This document shows, in pieces, positions 24,301 to 34,994 of a stretch of 64,000 bases of DNA. The stretch is taken from NCBI GenBank assembly GCA_963669155.1, contig OZ022583.1, positions 14,707,105 to 14,771,104 on the forward strand, read 5' to 3'. Position 1 is the stretch's first letter, and each line of letters opens with the position of its first letter. Below the pieces are notes generated by a model. That model searched no databases. It saw nothing but the letters and a program-made list of their open reading frames with translations, and was not told where the DNA came from. Position numbers and translations under genes: made by a program. The stretch comes from Arbacia lixula (lineage: Eukaryota; Echinodermata; Echinoidea; Arbacioida; Arbaciidae).

Positions 24301-25497
24301 AAGCTTTGGCGTCTTGGAGCTGGAGGAGATGCGCAATCTGATCATGTCTTGTGAGGTGGGTATTCATTAAAGGGTTACTAAATTAGAAAAATAAGTTCCC
24401 ACTAATCTATGTAAAATTATCCGCTAAAAACAAATTTCACATTCGTTTGCCGCAATAAAGTCTCATTTTGACGATAATTTGAAAAAATGCATGCCCAATT
24501 CCATAGATGTACGTAAATCAACAATAGACCATTTTCATTTTCACAACTTTCCCCCTAACTGCGTAGTACGCGTTATTGCATTCACCTGTAGCTTGTCATT
24601 CAGATTCAATGGATGGAATGCACTTTGAATCTATTAGTTATTGCTACTCAGACAAACCTTGGACGAGCTTTGGGGTTCCCATTGGTAACGTATTGTTTGA
24701 ATTGCATGAATAAAACATTTTATTTACGCCGTTGGCATTTGTGAAATTTTGACTTCTCATACGTCATTGGAGGTATGCGTTTTTTCAAATTTTCGTCAAA
24801 ATGAGACTTTATTGCGGCAAACGAATGTGAAATTCGTTTTAAGTGGATAATTTTACATAGATTAGTGGGAACTTATTTTTCTAATTTAGTAACTCTTTAA
24901 CCCTCTTTATGCTGTGTGAACATTTTTTTCATATTTGATGCACATAAAAGTATAATTTTGTCAGGCACATCAGGGGTTAAAGGGCAATGCAACCCTGGTG
25001 ATATTTGAATATTATAATAGTTGAAAAATCACAGAAAAAGAATGGTGAAAATCAGACACTTTATAAGAGAGACATTAATATCCCCCAGAGAAGCACAATG
25101 GAATACCATATGAAGTTTTCGTAAATTATAAATATGTTCATTTGTTTGTAACATTCAGTTCATCTATCTTACAAAACAATATGTTCTGTACAGTTCTGTG
25201 TTTCTCATTAAAGCTGAAAAGAGGCAGCAGTAGATTTATTTTTCTTAGTTTGCAGTAAAATGGAAGTTTGTACCAACATGACTATAGGTAACATGTGTGA
25301 ATATTTAAGATTCTGTTCTTACATCTTACATAACAATATTTCATTTCTGTGAGTAAACTAAAGTGGAAGAGAGTTGGCAGCAGAGTTTAATTCTTAATAC
25401 TGGAAAATGGAAATTATGAACCAATGATAGTATATGTGCCTTATGTTTGTTTCTCTTTTTGACACAGGCCTGTGGATTTTTACACATAGTGATCTGA
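15300..25497 (+). CDS. RPAIN: RPA-interacting protein (RPAIN / RIP-alpha), complete, seven exons
   Basis: Exons 15300-15386, 19311-19502, 20124-20181, 21101-21212, 22621-22684, 24218-24355 and 25468-25497 join to 681 bp, 226 codons (human protein: 219). The layout fits the family: a basic start with PSWKDAYRKRC (human PPWKEAFRQRC), RGSRESLLQRFR, the conserved VMEEEW box (residues about 78-83), an acidic middle (IDDEMDLREELQEEL), IIQEYEASL, and a C-terminal zinc-binding part. The ligand residues are visible: CPLC (145, 148), CAC (162, 164), H191/C195 and CEAC (216, 219), and the chain ends HIVI. From work on the Xenopus protein, RIP-alpha carries replication protein A into the nucleus by binding RPA and importin-beta. 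Every exon junction keeps phase, and no stop or missing ligand is seen, so the gene looks intact. Confidence 0.95.
16638..16830. repeat. Repeat block with TTAGGG tract, also at 4901-5070
   Basis: Contains GGCGCTAGTTCATAA, a CCCTAA tract (16670-16698), and GTCCAAAAAAAGTGATTTCT. The last parts are the reverse complement of 4901-5070 (AAATCACTTTTTTGGACGA). The tract is four CCCTAA units where the other copy has one. It directly adjoins the truncated pogo-like copy. Confidence 0.7.
16835..17253. mobile_element. Truncated, inverted copy of the pogo-like element
   Basis: Its right end is GTTTGCCTG followed by TA (17254-17255). Read on the minus strand, it matches the start of the element at 17264 over about 400 bp (for example CCAGCCCAAGA and GCTGGGCGGC phrases), with roughly 80% likeness by eye. 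The two lie back to back with 8 bp between. The left edge is uncertain. Confidence 0.68.
17264..18438. mobile_element. Pogo/Tigger-like element (1.18 kb, non-autonomous)
   Basis: Ends CAGGGGAACCCCGTTATAAC and the inverse CAGGCAAACCCCGATATAAC, with TA on both sides (17262-17263, 18439-18440). Such ends are typical of pogo/Tigger elements. No transposase frame is seen inside. Confidence 0.78.
18765..19323 (+). repeat. Tandem array of the RPAIN exon 2 acceptor region
   Basis: About eight units of roughly 40-46 bp, each near TTGACATTTTCCAATGTGTT followed by GCCAATTTACAG and then AGGTGC or a variant. Units start near 18766, 18850, 18896, 18935, 18974, 19192, 19236 and 19277. Unit five is split by a TA-flanked mini-element. 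The last unit's ATTTACAG is the true acceptor of RPAIN exon 2, and its AGGTGCTTTGACA is the first 13 exon bases. Several other units keep AATTTACAG intact. Confidence 0.9.
18981..19158. mobile_element. Pogo-like TA-flanked mini-element inside the acceptor array
   Basis: 178 bp with ends CAGTGAAACCTGTC and the inverse of CAGTCAAACCGGTT, flanked by TA on both sides. Internal text is made of repeated TATAGACAGGTGGCTGC-type phrases. A second copy in inverted orientation lies at 44493-44666. Cutting it out with one TA restores an array unit (GCTTTGATATTTTCAAATG). Confidence 0.82.
19311..19502 (+). CDS. RPAIN: RPAIN exon 2
   Basis: A 64-codon exon, phase 0 at both ends, with acceptor AATTTACAG at 19310 and donor GTAAGT at 19503. 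It codes RCFDRLRGSRESLLQRFRG, a Pro/Ser/Ala-rich linker, then VAQVMEEEWKLLRENDPSFG. The later AG at 19323 would break the frame, so 19310 is the true acceptor. The acceptor and the first 13 bases of this exon form the last unit of a tandem repeat that fills the preceding 550 bp of intron. Confidence 0.94.
20124..20181 (+). CDS. RPAIN: RPAIN exon 3
   Basis: A 58-bp exon coding the acidic segment MIDDEMDLREELQEELMKE plus one base of the next codon. Acceptor CCCCCGTAG, donor GTAAAA. It matches the IDMAVLEEIQQELINQE segment of human RPAIN. The extreme acidity fits the central importin-beta-binding region reported for the family. Confidence 0.9.
20319..20683. mobile_element. TTAA-flanked palindromic element, family A copy 1
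   Basis: 365 bp between TTAA sites, with ends AGGGCATATACTGTACTGGG and its inverse. The two arms are nearly complementary throughout and meet at TGTTCGGCCCAAACA. The target is as used by piggyBac and Kolobok families; the first bases (AGGG) fit Kolobok-type ends better than the CCY of piggyBac. Confidence 0.88.
21101..21212 (+). CDS. RPAIN: RPAIN exon 4 (first zinc-ligand pair)
   Basis: Acceptor TTCTGTGCAG, donor GTGAGT. It codes ELSIIQEYEASLRLEEAQLE and ends at VICPLCQ, which holds the first Cys pair (145, 148). The human counterpart is EQSIISEYEKSL to LICPVC. Confidence 0.93.
22109..22560. repeat. Interspersed repeat with internal tandem unit and DR1-like words
   Basis: Bounded by GTCTCGCCTGA and its inverse TCAGGCGAGAC. 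It holds two copies of a unit of about 175 bp (22195 and 22370: TTTGACTTGCATTCATTTCT, GATCCTTGGGTAATACCA). The units contain GGGTCAAAGGTCA (22302-22314), a direct-repeat-1 nuclear-receptor consensus, and GGGTCAAAAGGTCA just after it. Confidence 0.7.
22621..22684 (+). CDS. RPAIN: RPAIN exon 5 (second zinc-ligand pair)
   Basis: A 64-bp exon, acceptor CTCATCACAG, donor GTAAGG. It codes RNRLLLNKGIVFCACGLRV plus DTE, with Cys162 and Cys164 matching VVVCQCGLSI of human RPAIN. It starts only 60 bp after an interspersed repeat (22109-22560) ends. Confidence 0.93.
22795..23616. mobile_element. TTAA-flanked element, family E copy 1 (carries an insertion)
   Basis: Ends AGACAGGGTGTCCC and GGGACACATTATCT, TTAA on both sides. 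It matches 47168-47577 in inverse orientation (CCCCCATTGAACTCAT, CATAGCGCACAGCGGTCTCC, GGGAGGGAAGTTCTAATACA-like words) but is about 400 bp longer. The extra part is roughly 23090-23425 and includes a hairpin (23249-23326). Confidence 0.8.
23249..23326. repeat. Hairpin
   Basis: GCCATATCAC and GGACAGACGAGT are mirrored by ACTCGTCTGTCC and GTGATGTGGC, with a loop of about 10 bases. Confidence 0.65.
24218..24355 (+). CDS. RPAIN: RPAIN exon 6
   Basis: A 46-codon exon, phase 0 at both ends, acceptor TATATACAG, donor GTGGGT. It carries HSSTCPATPSF (H191, C195; human HSAHCPHTPEF) and ends LIMSCE, the first Cys of the last pair. A TTAA-flanked foldback element begins 15 bp after the donor. Confidence 0.93.
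24371..24896. mobile_element. TTAA-flanked element, family B
   Basis: 526 bp with inverted ends of about 120 bp (AGGGTTACTAAATTAGAAAA and AGTTACTAAATTAGAAAAAT on the other strand), TTAA on both sides. It begins 15 bp past the donor of RPAIN exon 6. Confidence 0.87.
25468..25497 (+). CDS. RPAIN: RPAIN exon 7 (stop codon)
   Basis: Acceptor GACACAG, then ACGFLHIVI and TGA at 25495-25497. It completes the CEAC pair and matches the human end LACDTWAVIL. The 3' UTR follows directly. Confidence 0.9.
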   Translation, partial: ACGFLHIVI

Positions 25498-26350
25498 TGA
25501 CATCATCAGGACTTCTTTTCTCAAAGAATGCAAGGAGTTGCTCCATTCCTCGCAGCAAGAGAATGCAGGAACCGCCTTCCTATGCATGATTGAACAACAT
25601 ATTGTAAGGCATGTTATTTATCAATGGTACGATTTGTAGATTTTGCTTCATTTGTTTTTATCAATCCTTTTATCCCCGTCTTGATATTTGGGTGCTTTCT
25701 TCTGTTTCATTTTCTTCTTCATCTTATTTACTGTCTTGTCATCCTCATCCTTCCACAATCTTGCTTATTTGCCTCCTTTTGTCCTTCCATTCTTTAATAT
25801 TTGTTTCTGCTGTTTCAGTGTTTTCCTCCTCTTTCTTCTCTTCCTCCCCTTCCTCCTCCTCTTTCCAATTTTGTTTTCACAGCATCCTCTGTTCTTGTGT
25901 TTCCTCTGCTTCTTATTTTCCACCTTTCTTTATATAATAACTTGAAAGAAAAGATAGTGCATGTATTTCTGATAAAGATACCTCTGCTGGTCAGAGGATA
26001 TAAGTAAAGTATAATACGCTGGAACCCGGTACGTGTACTACTGTAGTTGTTAGCTGATGTGCAGTTTACCTTCAGTCCATAATATGAAGCTAGTTTTACT
26101 TAAATTCCAGATTGAGCTAGAAACTTATGTTGTAAGATCAAAGTCTTCAATGTCTTAATATAGCACAATCATGTTGTTCATGATTATGTTTATGTTTATG
26201 TCCATTAGCTATCATGCCTTGACCAAGTCACAAGCAGTTTCTAATTGTCTGTCATATTTGATGGAGTACAATAAGAATAGACTTTAACCCAGTGAGTCCT
26301 ACACGCGACAAGTTTGTATGGATAATACAAGACTTAACACGTCCTAACTT

Positions 26351-26356
26351 AATAAA
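26351..26356 (+). terminator. Candidate poly(A) signal for RPAIN
   Basis: This AATAAA, 854 bp after the RPAIN stop, is the first canonical signal I found downstream. Further candidates are ATTAAA at 26851 and AATAAA at 27381. Which one is used cannot be told from sequence. Confidence 0.35.
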
Positions 26357-27657
26357 CCAACAAATGTTGCTTGTAAGTTGTCCCAATTCTTCATCACTGA
26401 AGTGCTTCTGAATGTTGACTTATGAATATATGCATAGGCCAAAAATCTTGCCTTGTATAATTCTGTATGGTTTTGATTCTATCCAGTGTTTGCTGTTGGG
26501 TACACAAGTACCATCAGTTGGAATGTTAACATTGACGTACACCAGCAGTTGAAGATAAATGAGGCTATGGATGTGCATTTCCTTTTCAAAGAATGCAATT
26601 TAAGAAAAAGATTTGAGCAATCACAAACCATAACATTGATGATGTGTTTCCACAATACAGCTTAATTCTTGATTCAAGATTACTTCTTTGTTTTACTCTC
26701 TCCTTCTTTCTACAAAGTTTTCAATATATATTACAATATGACTTGGATAACAACTTTTTATATTATGTAAAGAATGTGTCAGATATATAGATGAAAAATA
26801 TTTTGTTCTGTGTCTGTGTGTGTATTGTAAAATGGTTATGAATTATGTGAATTAAAGGAATTTTTTTATAATGAAGGAATTTTGCTTTTTGCTTTGTATA
26901 ATTGAGAGTACATGTACTATTAATACTCTTTTTTAATCAAGGTCTGATACATGAATCTCAGGTTTTCACTCGAGGGAAAGATAATTACAAGGAGAGGGAT
27001 AGAGGAGTGCAATGAATGCATTGAACTATGATCCGGAGAACTTTGTATTGTGTAATACACTACACGATTTCAAAGATAGTTTTAAAAGAAAGTTTCAAAG
27101 AAAGTTTCTGTTTTGCAAATTGATATTAATCTGTACAAACAGCATGGACCACAAAAAGGTACAGTTTGTGATATTTGAAACTAGTCAGTGAATTAGAATT
27201 GGAACAATTCATGTAAAACACTTCTTTTTAGTAGTTTGTCTCTCTGGTTCATATTCGTTTCCAGTCACAGATAAATGTTGGAGTGAAAAGTGTAAAGTTC
27301 TGCTGGGTACTAGACTAAACCATAAGTATGCCTTGACTAAATATGTGAACTAAACAAGAGATTAACTTAATGGGCTGCCAAATAAAAGAACATGAAACAT
27401 GAAACTGATCAAATATAATTGATTTCTTCTCAGAATCACTGTGGGATGTTGAGTTTGTCCACAAATTGATTACTCTGAACATTTAAAATCACCCACTGTT
27501 GTGATTCTGTGATGAAAATCAATGATTTTGTGATGGCAACAGATGATTGTGCGCCCCATAGAGTAAGTCTATGTTTAGTATGCGGTCTCACTGTTGTGAA
27601 TACGGCCACTGTGATTCGCCAATAGCTCAATTTGAAATGTAATGATCAGTACAGTAC

Positions 27658-27902
27658 TGCCCTACTCTGACAAAAAGAAGCAAGTAACAAATCACTTAAA
27701 TCTGGGTTATTGGTGTTCTTTGATTGTACCCGGCATTCCCTTCATACAGCCAAAATCTGGACAAGAAATATTCATCTTGCTGCGAGTTATTCAATCAAAC
27801 ATGATGTGGTGTTGCACTGATTCCAATGCAAGTGACTGACATATTTTACTCATTTACAAGAAAAGTCTTTTGTTAGTGGCTACCTTTTGTCAGAGTAGGG
27901 CA
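27658..27902. mobile_element. TGCCCTACTCTGACA element, copy 1
   Basis: 245 bp, ends TGCCCTACTCTGACA and TGTCAGAGTAGGGCA. It shares GCTGCGAG and CATGATGTGGTGTTGCACTG with 31965-32210. No sure target duplication. Confidence 0.8.
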
Positions 27903-28929
27903 CAGCAGAGCTAAAAGTCAGCATTCAATTCCTATATTCTGAGGGAAGTTCTTTAAACAGCATTTTGCTTATTTCCACAACTTCATATGTTTGGCCTGGA
28001 AAAGGGATACATCACCTTGAAACTTTGATATAAAGAATGTTTGTGTCAACAACAAAAATGGAAATGAAGACAACAAATTACAAAAATGTGATACTGATAT
28101 CATAAACTTATTTAATTTCATAATCTCCTTATAATCTTTAATTTACACCTTTTTTCCTGTTAATATCACACGAATATCTAGATCAAAATTCTATGCAAAT
28201 GGTAAAATTAAACATTCATTCATACAAAAAACATTAGCAAATCTTTGTCTTTCTGAGATGTATTGCTCCTTCAGTTACATGGATCTATACAATTTACAAA
28301 CAAATGCAACATGACTTATTTACTGCACATACATATTCATGTATATTCATATGAACATACTTTCAACTTAAAACTCAATCTAAGTACATTTCTCTTTATA
28401 TACAAACCATGTACATGCATTATAAATGTCTTCCAGACTCGTATACTCCACATGAATGTTGCTTATTAACTGCCATGCACAACATTAATGGTGGGATGGG
28501 TGATTTATAACCTATACCTAGACTTAAGATAAAGGAAGTGAGATGCCTTGAATGTGTATGTTGATATTGCTTATTGCTCAAAATTGTTCTACGTTGCATT
28601 GTAAACTTGGCTGACTTTTGGATAAATTAAAAAAGCACAGATTAAGTAATGTGGACTTACACAGTTCTGAAAAAATATGCATTATTAGACATATTTTGAC
28701 CCATTGATGAAGTGCTCCCTAAACACATGTCTTCACATAAAGGTTAACATGTACATTAAGTTCATTCATAAAAACTTAAACAACACAATTTGCTTAGATG
28801 CAAAGAAATCCAAATGTACAACAATAACACCAGCACAAAAATATGATGCAACAGGTTCAGATTACAGCTTGCTTGGCTTTTCAAGTTTCTGGGATCATGA
28901 CAACTGTCTGACACTAGCCTATAAATTAA

Positions 28930-29291
28930 AGGGCATATACTGTACTGGGAACACAAAAGCCTTCAAAAAGGTGACCGTGAACAATCTTCTTGCCAATAGT
29001 CTTAAATTCATGTATTGTCAATTTTAGAAACTTGCTGAAAGGTATTTGCCTTCAAATGATCCACATTAGGAGTAATGAGTGATTAAATCACAAATCCTCA
29101 AAATGTTCGGGCCGAACATTTGTGATTTGTGGTTTAATTCACTAGTGACTACAAATGTGGATCATTTGAGGGCAAATAACTTTCAGCAAGTTTTTAAAAT
29201 TGACAATACATGAATTTAAGACTATTGGCAAGAAGATTGCTCATGGTCATCTTTTTGAAGGCTTTTGTGGTCCCAGTACAGTATATGCCCT
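28930..29291. mobile_element. TTAA-flanked palindromic element, family A copy 2
   Basis: 362 bp, same ends (AGGGCATATACTGTACTGGG) and TTAA flanks. It lies between the RPAIN and TBC1D10 3' ends. Confidence 0.87.
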
Positions 29292-29359
29292 TTAAGAGGC
29301 AATTGAGTGGTGTTGTTTGAACCTAGAAGCCAAAGAAAATAGTTGCACTAGACTCATGT

Positions 29360-29900
29360 ATCTGGGGCGTTGGGGTGGGTTCCTTGAAGTAATGACAACT
29401 CTTAACTTCAGCGGTTAGAGCCTTCGTTCCACCTGGGCTCCATTCCTCCCTCATATACTCACCACATGCAGAACTTTAAGATGCGTAGCATTGTACATGT
29501 TTCGACTACAATAAGTCATCGATGTGCATGTCCTGCATTTGTTCAGGAGTTATTACATACATTTGTCCCTCGTGATTCAGTTTGACCTTTTATGAATATG
29601 CATGTCCTGTCAAACAGAATATGCTGTTTTCAAAGTGCATCAAAGTTGATTGAAATTTTTTCCCTGACTGTCTACGGTAATACAGTACATGTATGCATAA
29701 AGCTGTTGCCAGTGATTCAGTCTTATAGGGTAATGCACTTTGAAAGCACTTTGCAAATATCAGTTGCTAGTCGGACAAAACTATGACAAGCTTTCAGGTT
29801 ACTATGAGAAATGGTCTAGTGGAGCCCAGGTAGCGCTGACACAAATTAGGAGCTGAAGTTGGAATTGTCATCATTCAGAGAAACCCACTCCATGTCTTCT
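29360..29900. repeat. Possible degraded foldback
   Basis: TGGGTTCCTTGAAGTAATGACAA and ACTTCAGC near the left recur inverted near the right (CATCATTCAGAGAAACCCACTC; GCTGAAGT). ACCTGGGCTCCA is also mirrored. Edges uncertain. Confidence 0.35.
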
Positions 29901-31964
29901 TTCAACTTTTATCAAGAGTATCCCAACTCCTCCCTTACAATCTCACATTAAGTACGCAGTCTTTCACCTTGCATTGCAGGCATAATTTGGGTGTGACATG
30001 ACCATATTTGGAACATTTAACATGATAGGAACTCAAATACCATTTACACTTTCCATACATTGAATAACGACTTGATCTTTCCAATATGCACTTGAACGTG
30101 TTACCGTGAGTCAAACCACCTATCGAGTATGAAATAAATGGCTTTACAACAATATAAAATTACTGAAATTCTGCAATAAATATGTAACATGCTATTCCTG
30201 CATTGGGATCAAATAGAGCTTTATATTTCATACATAATGACATATACACATGTACCTATTGGACAGAAAAATTATATTTTAATGCAATGTTGAGCCAGTC
30301 CATGGCTCCATATATATATACTTCTTGCGTATGGTCTGTTTCTGCAGGCCTCTTTTTTTTTCTGCAATTTTACTTTACTGTTATGTATACTTTCTTAATA
30401 TACAGAGTAACAATTTTTAAAGCATTTCAAATTTTAGGAATAACATTTGGCATACTTTTAATACATGCTAGATATGTTTTAACACAAAGATAAATACAAT
30501 CTATAACTTGACACATTATGCAATTATGTGCTGATATTTATACTGCGATATATTAACTTACAATGCAGAGTATATTGCCAATGAAATACATTATGCCTCT
30601 ATACAGTACAAATATATTACATCATAACATATAACACACACAAGTTCAGAAATGTCATAAGTCTTGCCGGAACATCAAATCATATGAGGAATGTTACATT
30701 ACATTTCAACAGTTAACACATCGTTTTCCAAAGTCATTCACACAACATGTATTCTTATGAATATGTAATAAAATGATTAGATATGCATGAAACTTCATTT
30801 TTTAAACTTAATGAGACACTAGTTTCTTTTCATATTCATGCTCTGAATAAGAATTGTGCAGGTACAATGTAATAGGTAGAAATCAATTGATAACTAATTT
30901 CAAATATCCCTTTTTGACATATCTTTAGGCATAATACATGAAGCCTACAAGTATCAACTTTCAAAACATGTTTCACGTAATATATTCTGTTGATAAATTA
31001 TGCAGTTTCTATACTATTAAACAAACTGGAAGTCAATAAACAAAAGGCATCATGAAAATCCATGTGCTTTTGGGGCCTGTCCCAGCAGGAAAGGGAACTT
31101 TGGCGGCTACAACTGCATCATTTGAATCATGACCACTTAATGCAACCATAGTAACATAATGGAATATTGCTGACTTTGTTCCAGAAGAAAAGACCACAGA
31201 AGAGAAGAGAGAAAAGATTCATTGAAAAAAGCTCACTAGCATACCATATTCCCAAATTAAACATGGACACACTTGTGGCAGACTCTTTTGTCCAGTTTAT
31301 AGCATCGTGCCACAGGAAATCTGTACAACGCATATCTTTGAAGAAAAAAATCAACATCATTGCCTAGTATATTTGAGAGAAATCTACAAAAGATTGTGAT
31401 ATTTGTAGTGAACATTGTAGTAATTGCACGAAAATATTCCTTCTTCCTGTACTCGGGCTCATATTCATGGTTGTATTGCATCTCTTCACCTCTAATTCAT
31501 TAATTGTTTTTAGTTTAATTAGGATGGGACAGGCAAGAAACAATACTTTTAAAAAATAGTACACATAAAAAAAAAAAATGAGTGCACTTGACATACATGT
31601 AGATAGGAAGTAGAACAATACAATAAATGTATATGCCAACAAGCACACACCCAAAGGCAAAAATGTATACCGGTAGATCTCCTGCAGTACATATCAGTTT
31701 GCACACTTTGTTTCTAAGATTCAAATTTTGAAGGCTTCCAATAGCTGGATGCTGTTTATAATTTTGTTTTTATGCATGTATTTATTCTCATGCAACTTGT
31801 AAGAATAGAAGTCTCCCTCAAAGAATGTTAGGAGCTCATAATTCGGTACCGATATACAGCATCTAATCTCTGAATAATGACCAAACGTTAATTGAAGTAC
31901 CTACAAGTATTATAGGCTTGATTCCAGGCTGTTGGGTTTTTTTTTAATCACGACTATGCAATTC

Positions 31965-32210
31965 TGCCCTACTCTGACATAAGGAAGCAAGTGACAAATC
32001 ACTCAAATCTGGGTTATTGGTATTCTTAAATTGTACCCAGCATTCCCTACGTACGGCTAAAATCCGGACAAGAAATATTAATCTTGCTGCGAGATATTCA
32101 ATCTAACATGATGTGGTGTTGCACTGATGCCAATGCAAGTGACAGACATATTTTGCTCATTTACAAAAAGGTCTCTTTTGTTAGTTGCTTCATTTTGTCA
32201 GATTAGGGCA
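31965..32210. mobile_element. TGCCCTACTCTGACA element, copy 2
   Basis: 246 bp, same orientation as 27658-27902 and about 88% alike by eye. Right end TGTCAGATTAGGGCA. Confidence 0.8.
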
Positions 32211-33722
32211 GAAATGATAGGACTGAACCACAGTACATGATTCATGCATGAGTTCTAGTCTGGCTAGGATTGACTGAGAAATAGAAAAATGGACGAGCGA
32301 CTTGTGTTTATGGTATCAGACTCTATTTTACTGTGTGATTTATAATGTCAAACAACCTAGAAGATTAATACAGAATCATAAATCTAGGTATGTGTACATG
32401 GGGAATGACTAACACACATTGCCTATAAAGTTTCTATTTTAAGTACACTCTCTCTATAGAAATATTAAAGCACAATTAAATTAAACAATTAAAGCTGGAA
32501 ACAACTGTTGTTCTCTTCCAAAGTCTGAATATAATTACACACAATTTTGTTAAGATTTTTAGGTTTTTTTAATTTCCATGACTGTACAGTCCCTTTCATG
32601 TACTTGCAATTACATCATTACTGCCGTATTGCTTTGGCGATGTATCTTTGTGTTTTTTTTATTCAAATCTTCCACACTATAAAAAAAGGTGAAATTAAAA
32701 ACGATACTCTCAAATTTCTGCATCCTTTGTCAAATAAAGAAAGATTGCAGTAGAAGTATGTGTGAATGCATTCACCAAGCCTGGTACAACCTTTTGAAAG
32801 CAGATACTAATATTGTTGCCAATTATTTTTAAAGGCTACCAAACACAACACAATGTCGTGCACTGTATGCACAAAACAAACAATACATATAACTTTTCCC
32901 AAAGGATACAATAAAAACACTGAAATATGTGCTGCATAGCATTCTATCCTTTAACACCAAACCTATCTGTGTGTCAATTCTTCTGAGCCGCATGGCTGGC
33001 AAGATATACTCCTCCTTCTTAATAGTCTTTTTTTATACCATTTCCCATACGCACTTGAACATTGCACATATCCCTTTTCATACACACTTTAATATTTTTT
33101 GTGACCACTTCTAGCTGTTTCCCTTTCCGACAACAGTAATAGCGTATTGCATGACATTTGCAACATGTTTCTTTGCTGCCTGCCTAGTGCTATGCCAACA
33201 GCGGTGGAAGAAGGAGTGTCTACCCAACAAATTATGATAGATTTGAAGTAATTTCAATTACAACACTGAACTGTTGCGCTCAAAACAATAAATCAATGAA
33301 ATTCTATTAAAATGGCTTTAAACTATGAATTTAATCTGATCACAAACATTGATGCAGTTCCCCTTGGTAGAGCAGTATTTTCAATGAAAGGTCTATCCTG
33401 TTGGAATAAAACTGAATGAATGAATAAATAAATCCACGACTACCTGGTATTAACATTTACTTGACTTTAATTATATTGTTCCCTCATTACATTTTTTTCA
33501 AATAATTAATTCTAATACAATTTTCAAAACTGAGAAGAAATGATTCACAAAGGAATATGCTAGCACCATTCAATGTTCTACAGTACTCTAAGCCTGCACC
33601 TTATATCCATTGTATTTTCCATTTAGCAGGACTATATAATTGTGTAATTCAAATGTGTGTGAATGCACACACTACTATATAAAATCAAACAGAGATCATT
33701 TATTGGGATATATATATATATA

Positions 33723-34994
33723 CAGTTGAGGCCAAAAGTTTACATACACCAGGTAAGAAAACATAGAGATATGATTTTTTACTACCATAAGAACATTGGG
33801 GATCCTTTATTTTGATGAAGATGGTTGGGTATGGTATCTACTTCATTTCCAAAGAGTATGTTTTCATAACAAAAATATTTAGAAACATATATATGGTTGA
33901 TTGAACTTCAATTTGGATAAATTCAGTGGGTCAAAAGTTTACATACACTTACCAAAATTGGTGATGGTGTTGCCTGTATTTAGCCTTATTTTTCATTTTT
34001 TCACTAGTTGAAACTGCCAACAAGCTTCATGTATACTTCTTATGAGATTATTGTCCATTCCTCCAGCAAGGCTGCAACAATTCAGTCATATTTGCAGGTT
34101 TCCTTGGGCGAATACCATGTTTGGGGTCTGTCCATATGGTTTCTACAGGGATTTGGTCTAGACATGTGACAACCCCTCCTCAATCCCCCTTTGCTTAGTT
34201 TATCCACTCTAAAAACTAATTTAAATGATCAATGTTTGGGTTAATGTTGTAATTAAAGACCCTATTTTAATATATTTCCACCTCTAGGCTGGCTTATTAA
34301 CATGATGCTACATGGTTCATCATCCGATTTTACAATCAATAGGGTTTATCAATGGAGATTACACATTGTTTGTGTATTAAGATGTTGGAGCATGTTGCAA
34401 CATATTAATACACCAGCCTAAAAGTAGTAACCCTGTTCAAATTGTGTCTTCAGTCACCACAAAAACCCAAACATTCATTTTAATTAGTTTACAAAGGGGT
34501 GAAACAGAGAAAAGGGGAGATTATGGAGGGTTGTCAAATTTCCAGACCAGATCTCTGTAGAAACCATATGGACAGACTAAAAGTACAGTGGTATTCGACC
34601 AATTAAATCTGCAAATGGGACTGGATTGTTGCAATCTTGCTGGGGGAATTGACAGTAACCTCAGGAGTAGTATACAGAAAGCTTATTGACAACTCCAACA
34701 AGTGAAAAAATTAAAGAAGAAAATAATACTTAGGGTAATACAGGTACCACCATCACCAATTTTGGTTAGTGTATGTAAACTTTTGACCCACTGAATTTAT
34801 CCAAATTGAAGCTCAATCAACCATATATATGTTTCTAAATATTTTTGTTATGAAAACATACTCTTTGAAAATAAAGTAGATACCATACCCAACCATCTTC
34901 ATCAAAATAAAGGATCCCCAATGTTCTTATGGTGGTAAAAAAAATCATATTTATGTTTTCTTACCAGGTGTATGTAAACTTTTGGCCTCAACTG
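33723..34994. mobile_element. Tc1-like foldback with Sleeping Beauty-type IR/DR ends
   Basis: 1272 bp flanked by TA within a (TA)n tract. Outer repeats CAGTTGAGGCCAAAAGTTTA-CATACAC at both ends, and inner repeats CAGTGGGTCAAAAGTTTACA-TACAC about 200 bp inside each arm. The arms are nearly identical for about 480 bp, then meet in a short AT-rich centre. No transposase frame remains. Confidence 0.9.
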
